Assembly: GCA_947503285.1 (NCBI GenBank)
Contig: CANNDD010000001.1
Coordinates: 186,001 to 250,000 of the forward strand
Length of the DNA stretch: 64,000 bases
Origin: an uncultured Croceitalea sp.
GTDB taxonomy: Bacteria; Bacteroidota; Bacteroidia; Flavobacteriales; Flavobacteriaceae
Direction: 5' to 3'
Shown piece after piece: positions 56,873 to 64,000 of the stretch (within the stretch, counting starts at the first letter, position 1; every line of letters begins with the position of its first letter). The notes beneath the pieces were generated by a model. It saw nothing but the letters and a program-made list of their open reading frames with translations. It was not told where the DNA came from and did not search any database. The translations under genes and the position numbers were made by a program.

Positions 56873-58696
56873 TTAATGATGCATTTCTTCTTCTCCATCT
56901 TGTAATGGAATATGTTGAGGCACAAAATCTTGCCCTTCAATAATATACTCCCCATTCTCATAGGTTTTACTATAATCGTAAGCCCATCGGTGTACTTCAG
57001 GAATCTTACCTGGCCAATTGCCATGTATGTGCTCTTGAGGGGCCGTCCACTCCAATGTATTTGATTTCCAAGGATTTTGAGGTCCTTTTTCACCGTAGAA
57101 AATACTACTGATAAAATTATATACGAAAACCAGTTGCGCCAACCCAGCAATCAATGCAAAAACGGTCATCAATACCTGAACATTGGTCAATTCGTCAAAC
57201 ATAGGGAATGCCGTATTCTCATAATACCTTCTAGGCACCCCTGCCATACCGACGAAATGCATCGGAAAGAACACACCATAAGCACATACCGCAGTGACCC
57301 AGAAGTGGATATAACCCAGATTCTTGTTCATCATTCGACCATAGAACATTTTAGGGAACCAATGATACACTCCTGCAAACAAACCATATAGGGCTGATAT
57401 ACCCATTACCAAGTGGAAGTGCGCCACAACAAAATACGTATCGTGTACATTAATGTCAAGCGTACTATCACCCAATATGATACCGGTCAAACCACCCGTA
57501 ATGAAAGTCGAGACCAAACCAATGGAAAACAGCATTGCGGGATTGAGCTGTAAATTACCTTTCCAAAGTGTCGTTATATAATTAAATGCCTTTACGGCCG
57601 ATGGTATTGCAATCAATAGGGTCGTGAACGTAAATACAGAACCTAAGAATGGGTTCATACCGGAAATGAACATGTGGTGGCCCCAAACGATTGTTGACAA
57701 AAATGCAATGGCAAGTATAGAGGCAACCATGGCACGATAACCAAATATCGGTTTTCTGGCGTTGGTCGACATCACCTCAGAGGTAATACCTAAGGCGGGT
57801 AGTAAAACGATATATACCTCAGGGTGGCCCAAGAACCAAAATAGATGTTCATAGAGTACGGGCGAACCACCTTGATAATGCAAGACCTCACCTTGAATAA
57901 AAATATCGGAAAGGAAAAATGATGTTCCAAAACTTCTATCCATAATCAGCAATAACGCAGCGGATAAAAGAACAGGAAACGAAATGACACCAATAATAGC
58001 CGTTACGAAAAATGCCCAAATCGTTAGGGGAAGTCTAGTCATGGACATTCCCTTTGTTCTCAAATTCAATACAGTAACGATGTAGTTCAAGGAACCCAAA
58101 AGTGATGACGCAATGAATATCGCCATTGAGACCAACCATAGTGTCATACCCATACCAGAACCTGGTTGGGCCATCGGTAAGGCACTTAATGGAGGATAAA
58201 TCGTCCAACCCGCTGCTGCAGGCCCCGCTTCGACGAACAATGAGATTACCATGATGACCGTAGAAACAAAGAACAACCAAAACGACAACATATTCAAGAA
58301 ACCGGATGCCATATCACGGGCACCGATTTGTAATGGAATCAAAAGATTACTGAACGTTCCACTTAGCCCCGCCGTTAGTACAAAAAATACCATAATGGTA
58401 CCGTGCATCGTAATCAATGCCAGATATACATCAGCATCCATTACACCGTCTGGGGCCCATTTACCCAATAAAGCTTGAAAGACCGAGAAAGACTCCCCAG
58501 GCCATGCCAATTGCATTCTGAACATCAATGACATTGCAATACCGATAAAACCCATCACCAAAACACCTGTAATAAGATATTGCTTCGCAATCATCTTATG
58601 GTCTTGGCTAAAGATATATTTGGTGATGAACGTTTCCTTATGATGATGTCCATGATCATCGTGTGCCTGATCGTCAACGTGTGCTATTGCAGACAT
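56873..58696 (-). CDS. ctaD: Cytochrome c oxidase subunit I (caa3/aa3 type)
   Basis: A 607-residue heme-copper oxidase core. Histidine ligands and channel residues are visible in HGTIMVFFVLTAGLSG, LGHPEVYIVLLP (with the A1-type glutamate and cross-linked His-Tyr), VWGHHMFISGMNPF, and VHDTYFVVAHFHLVMGI. His-rich ends (DDHGHHHK; EEEMHH). Reduces O2 to water and pumps protons. The last gene in the ACIII-cox operon; a strong terminator follows. Confidence 0.97.
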   Translation of the reverse strand: MSAIAHVDDQAHDDHGHHHKETFITKYIFSQDHKMIAKQYLITGVLVMGFIGIAMSLMFRMQLAWPGESFSVFQALLGKWAPDGVMDADVYLALITMHGTIMVFFVLTAGLSGTFSNLLIPLQIGARDMASGFLNMLSFWLFFVSTVIMVISLFVEAGPAAAGWTIYPPLSALPMAQPGSGMGMTLWLVSMAIFIASSLLGSLNYIVTVLNLRTKGMSMTRLPLTIWAFFVTAIIGVISFPVLLSAALLLIMDRSFGTSFFLSDIFIQGEVLHYQGGSPVLYEHLFWFLGHPEVYIVLLPALGITSEVMSTNARKPIFGYRAMVASILAIAFLSTIVWGHHMFISGMNPFLGSVFTFTTLLIAIPSAVKAFNYITTLWKGNLQLNPAMLFSIGLVSTFITGGLTGIILGDSTLDINVHDTYFVVAHFHLVMGISALYGLFAGVYHWFPKMFYGRMMNKNLGYIHFWVTAVCAYGVFFPMHFVGMAGVPRRYYENTAFPMFDELTNVQVLMTVFALIAGLAQLVFVYNFISSIFYGEKGPQNPWKSNTLEWTAPQEHIHGNWPGKIPEVHRWAYDYSKTYENGEYIIEGQDFVPQHIPLQDGEEEMHH

Positions 58697-58737
58697 AATC
58701 GAATTTTTAAATTATTATTTCCTTTTTCTAGCTTAAT

Positions 58738-59922
58738 TTACTCCTTATCAATCTCTTGCTGAGCCTCCTCAACCATCTCCTCTAGCTGTTCCTCTGGTTT
58801 TTCAGCCGTTCCCTCAGCCTCTTCCTCTAAAGCAACTTCAACGGGGGATTCTTTGGTATCTTCATCCTTCATTACCGTCTCGGCAAATGTACTTTGTTCC
58901 GCAATCCATTTATTGTATTCCTCTTCGGTCTCAACAATAATCTTCATTTGCATATTGTAGTGTGATCTACCACATATTTTATTACAAAGCAACACATAGT
59001 CAAATTCCCATGGGTCTGAGTTCGGGTCGCCGCTTGCAGCCTTTTCAGCACGAATTGCATTTGTTCGCTTCACCTTATCGACCACATCCGGTTTCAATCG
59101 CATCTCTTCGGTCGTAATAGTAGGTGTGAATGAAAACTGTGTGATCATACCTGGCACACAATTCATTTGGGCCCTAAAATGCGGCATGTATGCTGAATGC
59201 AAGACATCTTGTGAGCGCATGTAAAAATTCACCTTTCGACCAACGGGCAAATGCAACTCTTTTACGATTACGTCGTCACCGGCGTTAGGGTCTGACTCGT
59301 CTAAACCCAAAACATTGGCCCTATCAATATCAATAAGACGAACGCTGGCGTCACCAAGAACATTATCTTGACCCCCATATCTTGCCGTCCAATTAAATTG
59401 TTGGGCGTAAAGCTCTACAATCAATGGATCATCGTCTTCATTCACGTCCATAATATTTGTCCAAGAATACAATCCCCAGATAATCAAACCCGCCAATACG
59501 ATTACAGGAATGATGGTCCAAATAAACTCTAACCTATCGTTATCGGCATAGAACAACGCTTTTTTTCCTTCTTCACCTCGATATTTATACCCAAAATAGT
59601 GCAATAGTGCCTGTGTGATGGTCTGCACGAAAAAGATAATGGCAAAAGATACCCACATCAGAGTGTCGTATTCGCCACCATGGGCCGATGCAGCTTCTGG
59701 CAACAATACCTTGGTATATTTGGCAAAACTAAAGATAGTAATACCATAAATAAAGATCAAGAAACCAAATAATAGGTAACCATTGTTCTTATTATCGGTA
59801 TCGTTTGCAATTTGTGCATTCGTTGCAGTCGCCCCTAGCTGTGACAATTCAAATATCTTGGTCATTTGCCAGATTGCAATTGCCACTAAAACTAGAACTG
59901 TTAATATTAATAATGTCGTCAT
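58738..59922 (-). CDS. ctaC: Cytochrome c oxidase subunit II with extra helices and acidic tail
   Basis: A 394-residue protein with about four membrane helices (1-20, 49-68, 88-107, 133-152), two more than in most subunit II proteins, followed by the CuA cupredoxin domain with the CxxxCxxxHxxM site (LCNKICGRSHYNM) and HSAYMPHFR. No cytochrome c domain is fused to the C-terminus; instead there is a 40-residue glutamate-rich tail. Receives electrons from cytochrome c or ACIII and passes them to subunit I. Confidence 0.94.
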   Translation of the reverse strand: MTTLLILTVLVLVAIAIWQMTKIFELSQLGATATNAQIANDTDNKNNGYLLFGFLIFIYGITIFSFAKYTKVLLPEAASAHGGEYDTLMWVSFAIIFFVQTITQALLHYFGYKYRGEEGKKALFYADNDRLEFIWTIIPVIVLAGLIIWGLYSWTNIMDVNEDDDPLIVELYAQQFNWTARYGGQDNVLGDASVRLIDIDRANVLGLDESDPNAGDDVIVKELHLPVGRKVNFYMRSQDVLHSAYMPHFRAQMNCVPGMITQFSFTPTITTEEMRLKPDVVDKVKRTNAIRAEKAASGDPNSDPWEFDYVLLCNKICGRSHYNMQMKIIVETEEEYNKWIAEQSTFAETVMKDEDTKESPVEVALEEEAEGTAEKPEEQLEEMVEEAQQEIDKE

Positions 59923-59947
59923 TCTCTAACTGATTTCGCTTACAATT

Positions 59948-61282
59948 TTAGTAATGAAAATGTTTACTTTCCTCAATAAATGGATTTCGTTTCGGAGTCA
60001 GGTCCTCTTTGGTCAAGGCGTTGAATACCCAGAAAATAAATAGACCTGCAAAAAATAGGATTCCCCCGATTTCAGGAACTCCAAGATACCACTGATCTCC
60101 AACGGTAGCCGGCATAACCATATTGAACACATCCATATAGTGGCCAAAAAGGATTATAATACCCGCCATCACGACAAACCAGTTGACACGTTTAAAATCA
60201 CTGTTCATCAATACCAATAACGGAAATATAAAGTTCAACACCAGCATACCGAAAAATGGTATTTTGTAGTCTTCTATTCGTGTAACGAAGTAAGTAACCT
60301 CCTCCGGAATATTGGCATACCAAATCAACATAAATTGACTGAACCATAGGTAGGTCCAAAAAATACTTATCCCGAACATAAACTTGGCCAAATCATGGAT
60401 ATGACTGTTATTTACCTCTGGCAAAAGACCTTTTGATTTTAGGTAGATCGTTACCAAGGCGATAACCGTAATACCCGAAACAAACATACTGGCAAAGACA
60501 TACCAACCGAATAAGGTACTGAACCAATGCGGATCCAAACTCATTATCCAATCCCAAGACATCATTGATTCCGATATCAGGTAAAAGACCAAGAACGCCG
60601 CAGATATCCTGAAGTTCAATTTGAATTTGGAATTATCATCTGCTTTGTCTTGCTCTAGGGAAAGCTTTCTAGAATACTGGCGATAGGCAATCCACCCCCC
60701 TAAAAAGATAGCGGCCCTAATCAAGAAAAAAGTAGGGTTTAAATACCCTTGTTTTCCCTGCAATAATTCGTCGTGCGCCACCACTTCGGCATCCATCCAA
60801 GTAAACATATGGTTCATATGTAATACCGACAGTACCAAGATTACGAATACGATAATCCCCCCTGGCACAATGTAAGAGGTAATGCCCTCCATAACCCTGA
60901 ACAGTAGTGGTGACCAACCTGCTTGCGCGGCCCGTTGTATGGCATAAAATGCCAACACCCCGAGGGATATCATAAAAAAGAAGAAAGCAGCTACATATAA
61001 TGCCGACCATGGCCTATTCTGTAATTGGTGTAATACATGCTCGTCATGACTTGCAGAATGACCAACAGCTTCATCACCGTGCGTATCGTCACCCGTATGG
61101 GAATCACCATGACCCACTTCAGCACCATGACCACCCCCGTGGCCATCATCGTGTGAAGCAACTATTGCCTTTGCTTCCTCAACGGTACTTGGAGCACTTA
61201 AAAACCCTGTTATCAAGCAAATAGCCCCAACGGCCATTAAGATATAAGAAGTAATTTTTAATCTATTTGAAAACGTGTACAT
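59948..61282 (-). CDS. actF: Alternative complex III subunit ActF (quinol:cytochrome c oxidoreductase)
   Basis: A 444-residue membrane protein of about ten helices, matching ActF, one of the two quinone-site NrfD-like subunits. Between the first two helices it carries a histidine-rich segment (GHGGGHGAEVGHGDSHTGDD region, about 47-90) that is not a standard feature. Lies between actE and coxB in the conserved order actC-D-E-F-coxB-coxA. Confidence 0.92.
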   Translation of the reverse strand: MYTFSNRLKITSYILMAVGAICLITGFLSAPSTVEEAKAIVASHDDGHGGGHGAEVGHGDSHTGDDTHGDEAVGHSASHDEHVLHQLQNRPWSALYVAAFFFFMISLGVLAFYAIQRAAQAGWSPLLFRVMEGITSYIVPGGIIVFVILVLSVLHMNHMFTWMDAEVVAHDELLQGKQGYLNPTFFLIRAAIFLGGWIAYRQYSRKLSLEQDKADDNSKFKLNFRISAAFLVFYLISESMMSWDWIMSLDPHWFSTLFGWYVFASMFVSGITVIALVTIYLKSKGLLPEVNNSHIHDLAKFMFGISIFWTYLWFSQFMLIWYANIPEEVTYFVTRIEDYKIPFFGMLVLNFIFPLLVLMNSDFKRVNWFVVMAGIIILFGHYMDVFNMVMPATVGDQWYLGVPEIGGILFFAGLFIFWVFNALTKEDLTPKRNPFIEESKHFHY

Positions 61283-61294
61283 ACTTTCTGTTTT

Positions 61295-61873
61295 CTATTT
61301 TGTTAGGTCTGACTTTAATTTCATGACGTATTCAGCTACTTGCCAGAGCTCTTTTTCGCTACTCATCTGTGCCGCGTAAGAACCCATTGAATTTAGACCG
61401 TAATACATGGTATGGTACGTGCTCCCTACGGTAATATTACGTGCTGCATCATCATAGCTAGGTACTCCCAATATTTTTTCACGTTTGACCAATACCCCTT
61501 GTCCAGCACCTCTCGGCCCATGGCATACCATACAATAGACAGCGTAAAGCTCGGCACCCTTGACCAAGTTTTCATCCCGACCCAATGAATCTAAAGGACT
61601 TGGTTGCAATCTTGCCAATTCTTTGCCTTCGGGGGTGTTCTCGAATTCGTAAGGCATCCATTCCCTAGAAATCGTATTTTCTGCCGGCAACATCGCTTCC
61701 GTGCCTTGAGGGAAAAGACCGTTGTCTACACCACCGTAGGTTTCATAACCTACAGGTTCATACATATTTGGCATGTACTGATAATTGGGTTGGCTTTTAT
61801 CAAAACAAGAGGTTGCACTTGCCAATAACACAATACCAAAAACTATTTTTACGAATTGCTTCATGCTATTCAT
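61295..61873 (-). CDS. actE: Alternative complex III cytochrome c subunit ActE
   Basis: A 192-residue lipoprotein-like monoheme cytochrome c: signal region ending ASATSCFDK (lipidated Cys about 23), heme motif CMVCHG with axial Met later in the domain. Part of the electron-transfer arm of ACIII. ATG at 61873 overlaps the actD end by 8 nt; an ATG at 61864 is also possible. Confidence 0.93.
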   Translation of the reverse strand: MNSMKQFVKIVFGIVLLASATSCFDKSQPNYQYMPNMYEPVGYETYGGVDNGLFPQGTEAMLPAENTISREWMPYEFENTPEGKELARLQPSPLDSLGRDENLVKGAELYAVYCMVCHGPRGAGQGVLVKREKILGVPSYDDAARNITVGSTYHTMYYGLNSMGSYAAQMSSEKELWQVAEYVMKLKSDLTK

Positions 61874-62393
61874 CCTTTTCTGTAACTTTTACTTCAATTG
61901 CACCTGTATCCAACAATAGGTTTTTCAGGTCATCCTCATTATCGTGTATGCCAATTTCCATAAGAAATAAGTCATCGGTCGTTCTTTTATCTGGATTTTC
62001 AGCTTTCTTGAATGGCCACATCCTACTTCTCAAATAAAATGTGATTACCATTAAGTGGGCAGCGAAAAATACCGTAAGCTCAAACATTATCGGTACAAAT
62101 GCCGGCATATTCTCTAAATAACTGAAGCTGGGCTTACCACCAATATCTTGGGGCCAATCTTCTATCATGATATAGTTCATCATCACAATTGCCACCGTAA
62201 GCCCTAAGCAACCGTACATGAAAGACGTGATTGCGATTCGGGTATCTTCCAACCCCATTGCCTTATCAAGCCCATGTACCGGAAAGGGGGTGTACACTTC
62301 TTCGATGTGATGATGTGCAGCACGCACTTTCTTGACGGCATGCATTAATATATCATCATCGTTGTAAACCGCATGTATAACTTTTGATGCCAT
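61866..62393 (-). CDS. actD: Alternative complex III subunit ActD (DUF3341)
   Basis: A 175-residue protein with a soluble N-terminal region and two membrane helices (about 56-77 and 97-118), matching the DUF3341/ActD family. Its ATG overlaps the actC stop by 1 nt. Confidence 0.92.
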   Translation of the reverse strand: MASKVIHAVYNDDDILMHAVKKVRAAHHHIEEVYTPFPVHGLDKAMGLEDTRIAITSFMYGCLGLTVAIVMMNYIMIEDWPQDIGGKPSFSYLENMPAFVPIMFELTVFFAAHLMVITFYLRSRMWPFKKAENPDKRTTDDLFLMEIGIHDNEDDLKNLLLDTGAIEVKVTEKDE

Positions 62394-64000
62394 TACTGTT
62401 TTTTATCGTTTAACAATTTAGCTTGGCCTGCCCAGTCATCACGTTGTGCGCGACCTGGAAACTTTCCTGTAATCGAATCCAACAAATCGTATTCCCTTGA
62501 AGTCATTCGACCTACCTGCGCAAACGTGTATATACCAATCTCATTGAGTACCCGCTCCATTTCTGGACCAACCCCTTTTATCTTTTTCAAATCATCGGCT
62601 GTTTCCTTGGTCGGGTCAAATGTACCTATGGAACCAAGAAGTTCATTAACACCCACTTTATCACCTACTGTAGGTACGACCTCACCCATGAGTACATCAT
62701 CGGTAATGGTTTCCCCAATAACTTCATTGCCCCGAGAAGGCATTTGATATAAAGGTTTGCCGGCATCCCTTAACTTTTTATAACGTTCCCCTGAAGATTT
62801 TAAAATGGATTTCACCTCTGCCTGGGCAATCACTGGGAATGTTCTGGAATACAATAAGAACAAGACAAAGAAAAATCCTATGGTACCTATGAATATACCA
62901 ATATCAACAAAAGTCGGTGAGAACATCGTCCAAGAAGAAGGTAGGTAATCCCTGTGCAATGAGGTAACGATGATCACGAAACGCTCAAACCACATACCGA
63001 TATTCACTACGATCGATATAAAGAAAGAGAACATAATACTGGTTCGCAGTTTTTTAAACCACATAAACTGGGGCGAAAACACATTACAGGTCATCATGGC
63101 CCAGTATGCCCACCAGTAAGGGCCCGTGGCTCGATTCAAAAATGCATACTGTTCATATTCAACACCCGAATACCATGCTACGAACAACTCGGTGATATAC
63201 GCACAACCTACAATTGATCCAGTAATCATTATAACGATGTTCATCAGTTCGATATGCTGTACCGTGATATAATCTTCAAGACTACATACCTTACGCATAA
63301 TGATAAGCAAGGTGTTTACCATGGCAAAACCAGAGAAAATAGCACCCGCAACAAAGTATGGTGGAAAAATGGTAGTATGCCAGCCCGGAATCACCGAAGT
63401 AGCAAAGTCAAAAGATACGATTGTGTGTACCGAAAGTACCAAAGGTGTTGCAAGACCGGCCAAGACCAATGACACTTCCTCAAAACGTTGCCAATCTTTT
63501 GCACGACCTGTCCAACCAAAGCTTAACAAGCTGTAAATCTTCTTTTGAAATGGCTTGACCGCACGATCGCGAATCATTGCAAAATCAGGTAAAAGACCTG
63601 TCCACCAGAATACCAAGGAGACTGATAAATAAGTGGATATCGCGAATACATCCCACAGTAATGGGGAATTAAAGTTTACCCATAAAGATCCAAATTGGTT
63701 CGGAATAGGCAATACCCAATAGGCTAACCATGGACGCCCCATGTGGATGATGGGAAAGAGTCCGGCTTGAATTACCGAAAAGATGGTCATCGCTTCTGCA
63801 GAACGGTTGATGGCCATTCTCCATTTCTGACGGAACAGCAGCAGAACCGCAGAAATCAAGGTTCCTGCGTGACCGATACCTACCCACCATACAAAGTTGG
63901 TAATATCCCAAGCCCAGTTAACGGTCTTGTTCAATCCCCAAACCCCGATACCCGTGGATACGGTATAAATAATACAACCTAAACCCCATAGAAATGCCAC
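62393..64000 (-). CDS. actC: Alternative complex III subunit ActC (NrfD/PsrC family), partial at 5' end, with C-terminal helix-hairpin-helix domain
   Basis: At least 535 residues, running off the right edge; full ActC proteins have roughly 45 more N-terminal residues. About ten membrane helices (to about 400) bear the NrfD pattern ([32 protein letters not shown]). The C-terminal extension (about 410-535) ends in a helix-hairpin-helix-like fold ([19 protein letters not shown]), similar in pattern to those attached to ribosomal protein L21 and NuoE homologues. The quinol site of ACIII is shared by ActC and ActF. Confidence 0.93.
   Translation of the reverse strand: MAFLWGLGCIIYTVSTGIGVWGLNKTVNWAWDITNFVWWVGIGHAGTLISAVLLLFRQKWRMAINRSAEAMTIFSVIQAGLFPIIHMGRPWLAYWVLPIPNQFGSLWVNFNSPLLWDVFAISTYLSVSLVFWWTGLLPDFAMIRDRAVKPFQKKIYSLLSFGWTGRAKDWQRFEEVSLVLAGLATPLVLSVHTIVSFDFATSVIPGWHTTIFPPYFVAGAIFSGFAMVNTLLIIMRKVCSLEDYITVQHIELMNIVIMITGSIVGCAYITELFVAWYSGVEYEQYAFLNRATGPYWWAYWAMMTCNVFSPQFMWFKKLRTSIMFSFFISIVVNIGMWFERFVIIVTSLHRDYLPSSWTMFSPTFVDIGIFIGTIGFFFVLFLLYSRTFPVIAQAEVKSILKSSGERYKKLRDAGKPLYQMPSRGNEVIGETITDDVLMGEVVPTVGDKVGVNELLGSIGTFDPTKETADDLKKIKGVGPEMERVLNEIGIYTFAQVGRMTSREYDLLDSITGKFPGRAQRDDWAGQAKLLNDKKQ

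Noticed and set aside
59948-61282. Misassembly suggested by the histidine-rich segment in ActF.
   Set aside because: The frame is intact, codon use is unchanged, and the gene order is the expected ACIII order.

Overview
The window looks like chromosomal DNA of a member of the Flavobacteriaceae (Bacteroidota), probably a marine or gliding relative of Maribacter, Zobellia or Arenibacter. The family call rests on several genes: a 2404-residue SprA (type IX secretion and gliding), two PorP/SprF-like outer-membrane proteins, a Calx-beta adhesin with a gliding-type C-terminal sorting domain, an alternative complex III plus caa3-type oxidase cluster, and promoters of the Bacteroidota form TTTG-N19-TAnnTTTG. 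The genus is a guess. Most genes lie on the minus strand. I see no rRNA, tRNA, CRISPR array, prophage or insertion sequence.

Layout. 1-6162: a secreted adhesin followed 15 nt later by its SprF-like partner (cut by the window start). 6290-10871: fabD, a gamma-class carbonic-anhydrase-like protein, and a LytTR response regulator with a TPR histidine kinase; two heptanucleotide arrays lie between the last two units. 11073-18646 (plus): a DUF4349 membrane protein with a von Willebrand A protein, a PorP-like protein (minus), a NifU-type Fe-S scaffold with a doubled N-domain, dodecin, a lipoprotein YyaL/SPATA20 homologue and an MscS channel. 18643-28958 (minus): tsaB, then an eight-gene MacAB-TolC-like efflux operon with four permeases, two adaptors, one ATPase and one TolC.

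29063-34372 (minus) is a cytochrome oxidase assembly and subunit operon: cyoE, two subunit III-like proteins, subunit IV, a cysteine-free thioredoxin-fold protein, SCO, DUF420 and a small membrane protein. 34594-44141 holds tonB, vanZ, gcvH, sprA and ruvA. A second heptanucleotide array sits upstream of ruvA, followed by maeB, an MFS sugar transporter with a LacI-like operator, queG, a NatAB-like ABC exporter, a cytochrome P450 with ruvB, an acyl-CoA oxidase/dehydrogenase and a DUF2807 protein. 56873-64000 (minus) is coxA, coxB and actF, actE, actD, actC of alternative complex III; actA and actB should lie beyond the right edge.

How it fits together. Alternative complex III oxidises quinol and passes electrons through cytochrome c to the caa3-type oxidase. 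The oxidase genes are split between two places: subunits I and II with ACIII, and subunits III/IV plus heme and copper assembly about 22 kb away. SprA, the PorP-like proteins and the adhesin belong to type IX secretion and gliding. The most unexplained structure is the pair of similar heptanucleotide-repeat loci at 7718-7927 and 44146-44316, which share architecture and a degenerate ACTNNNN register.
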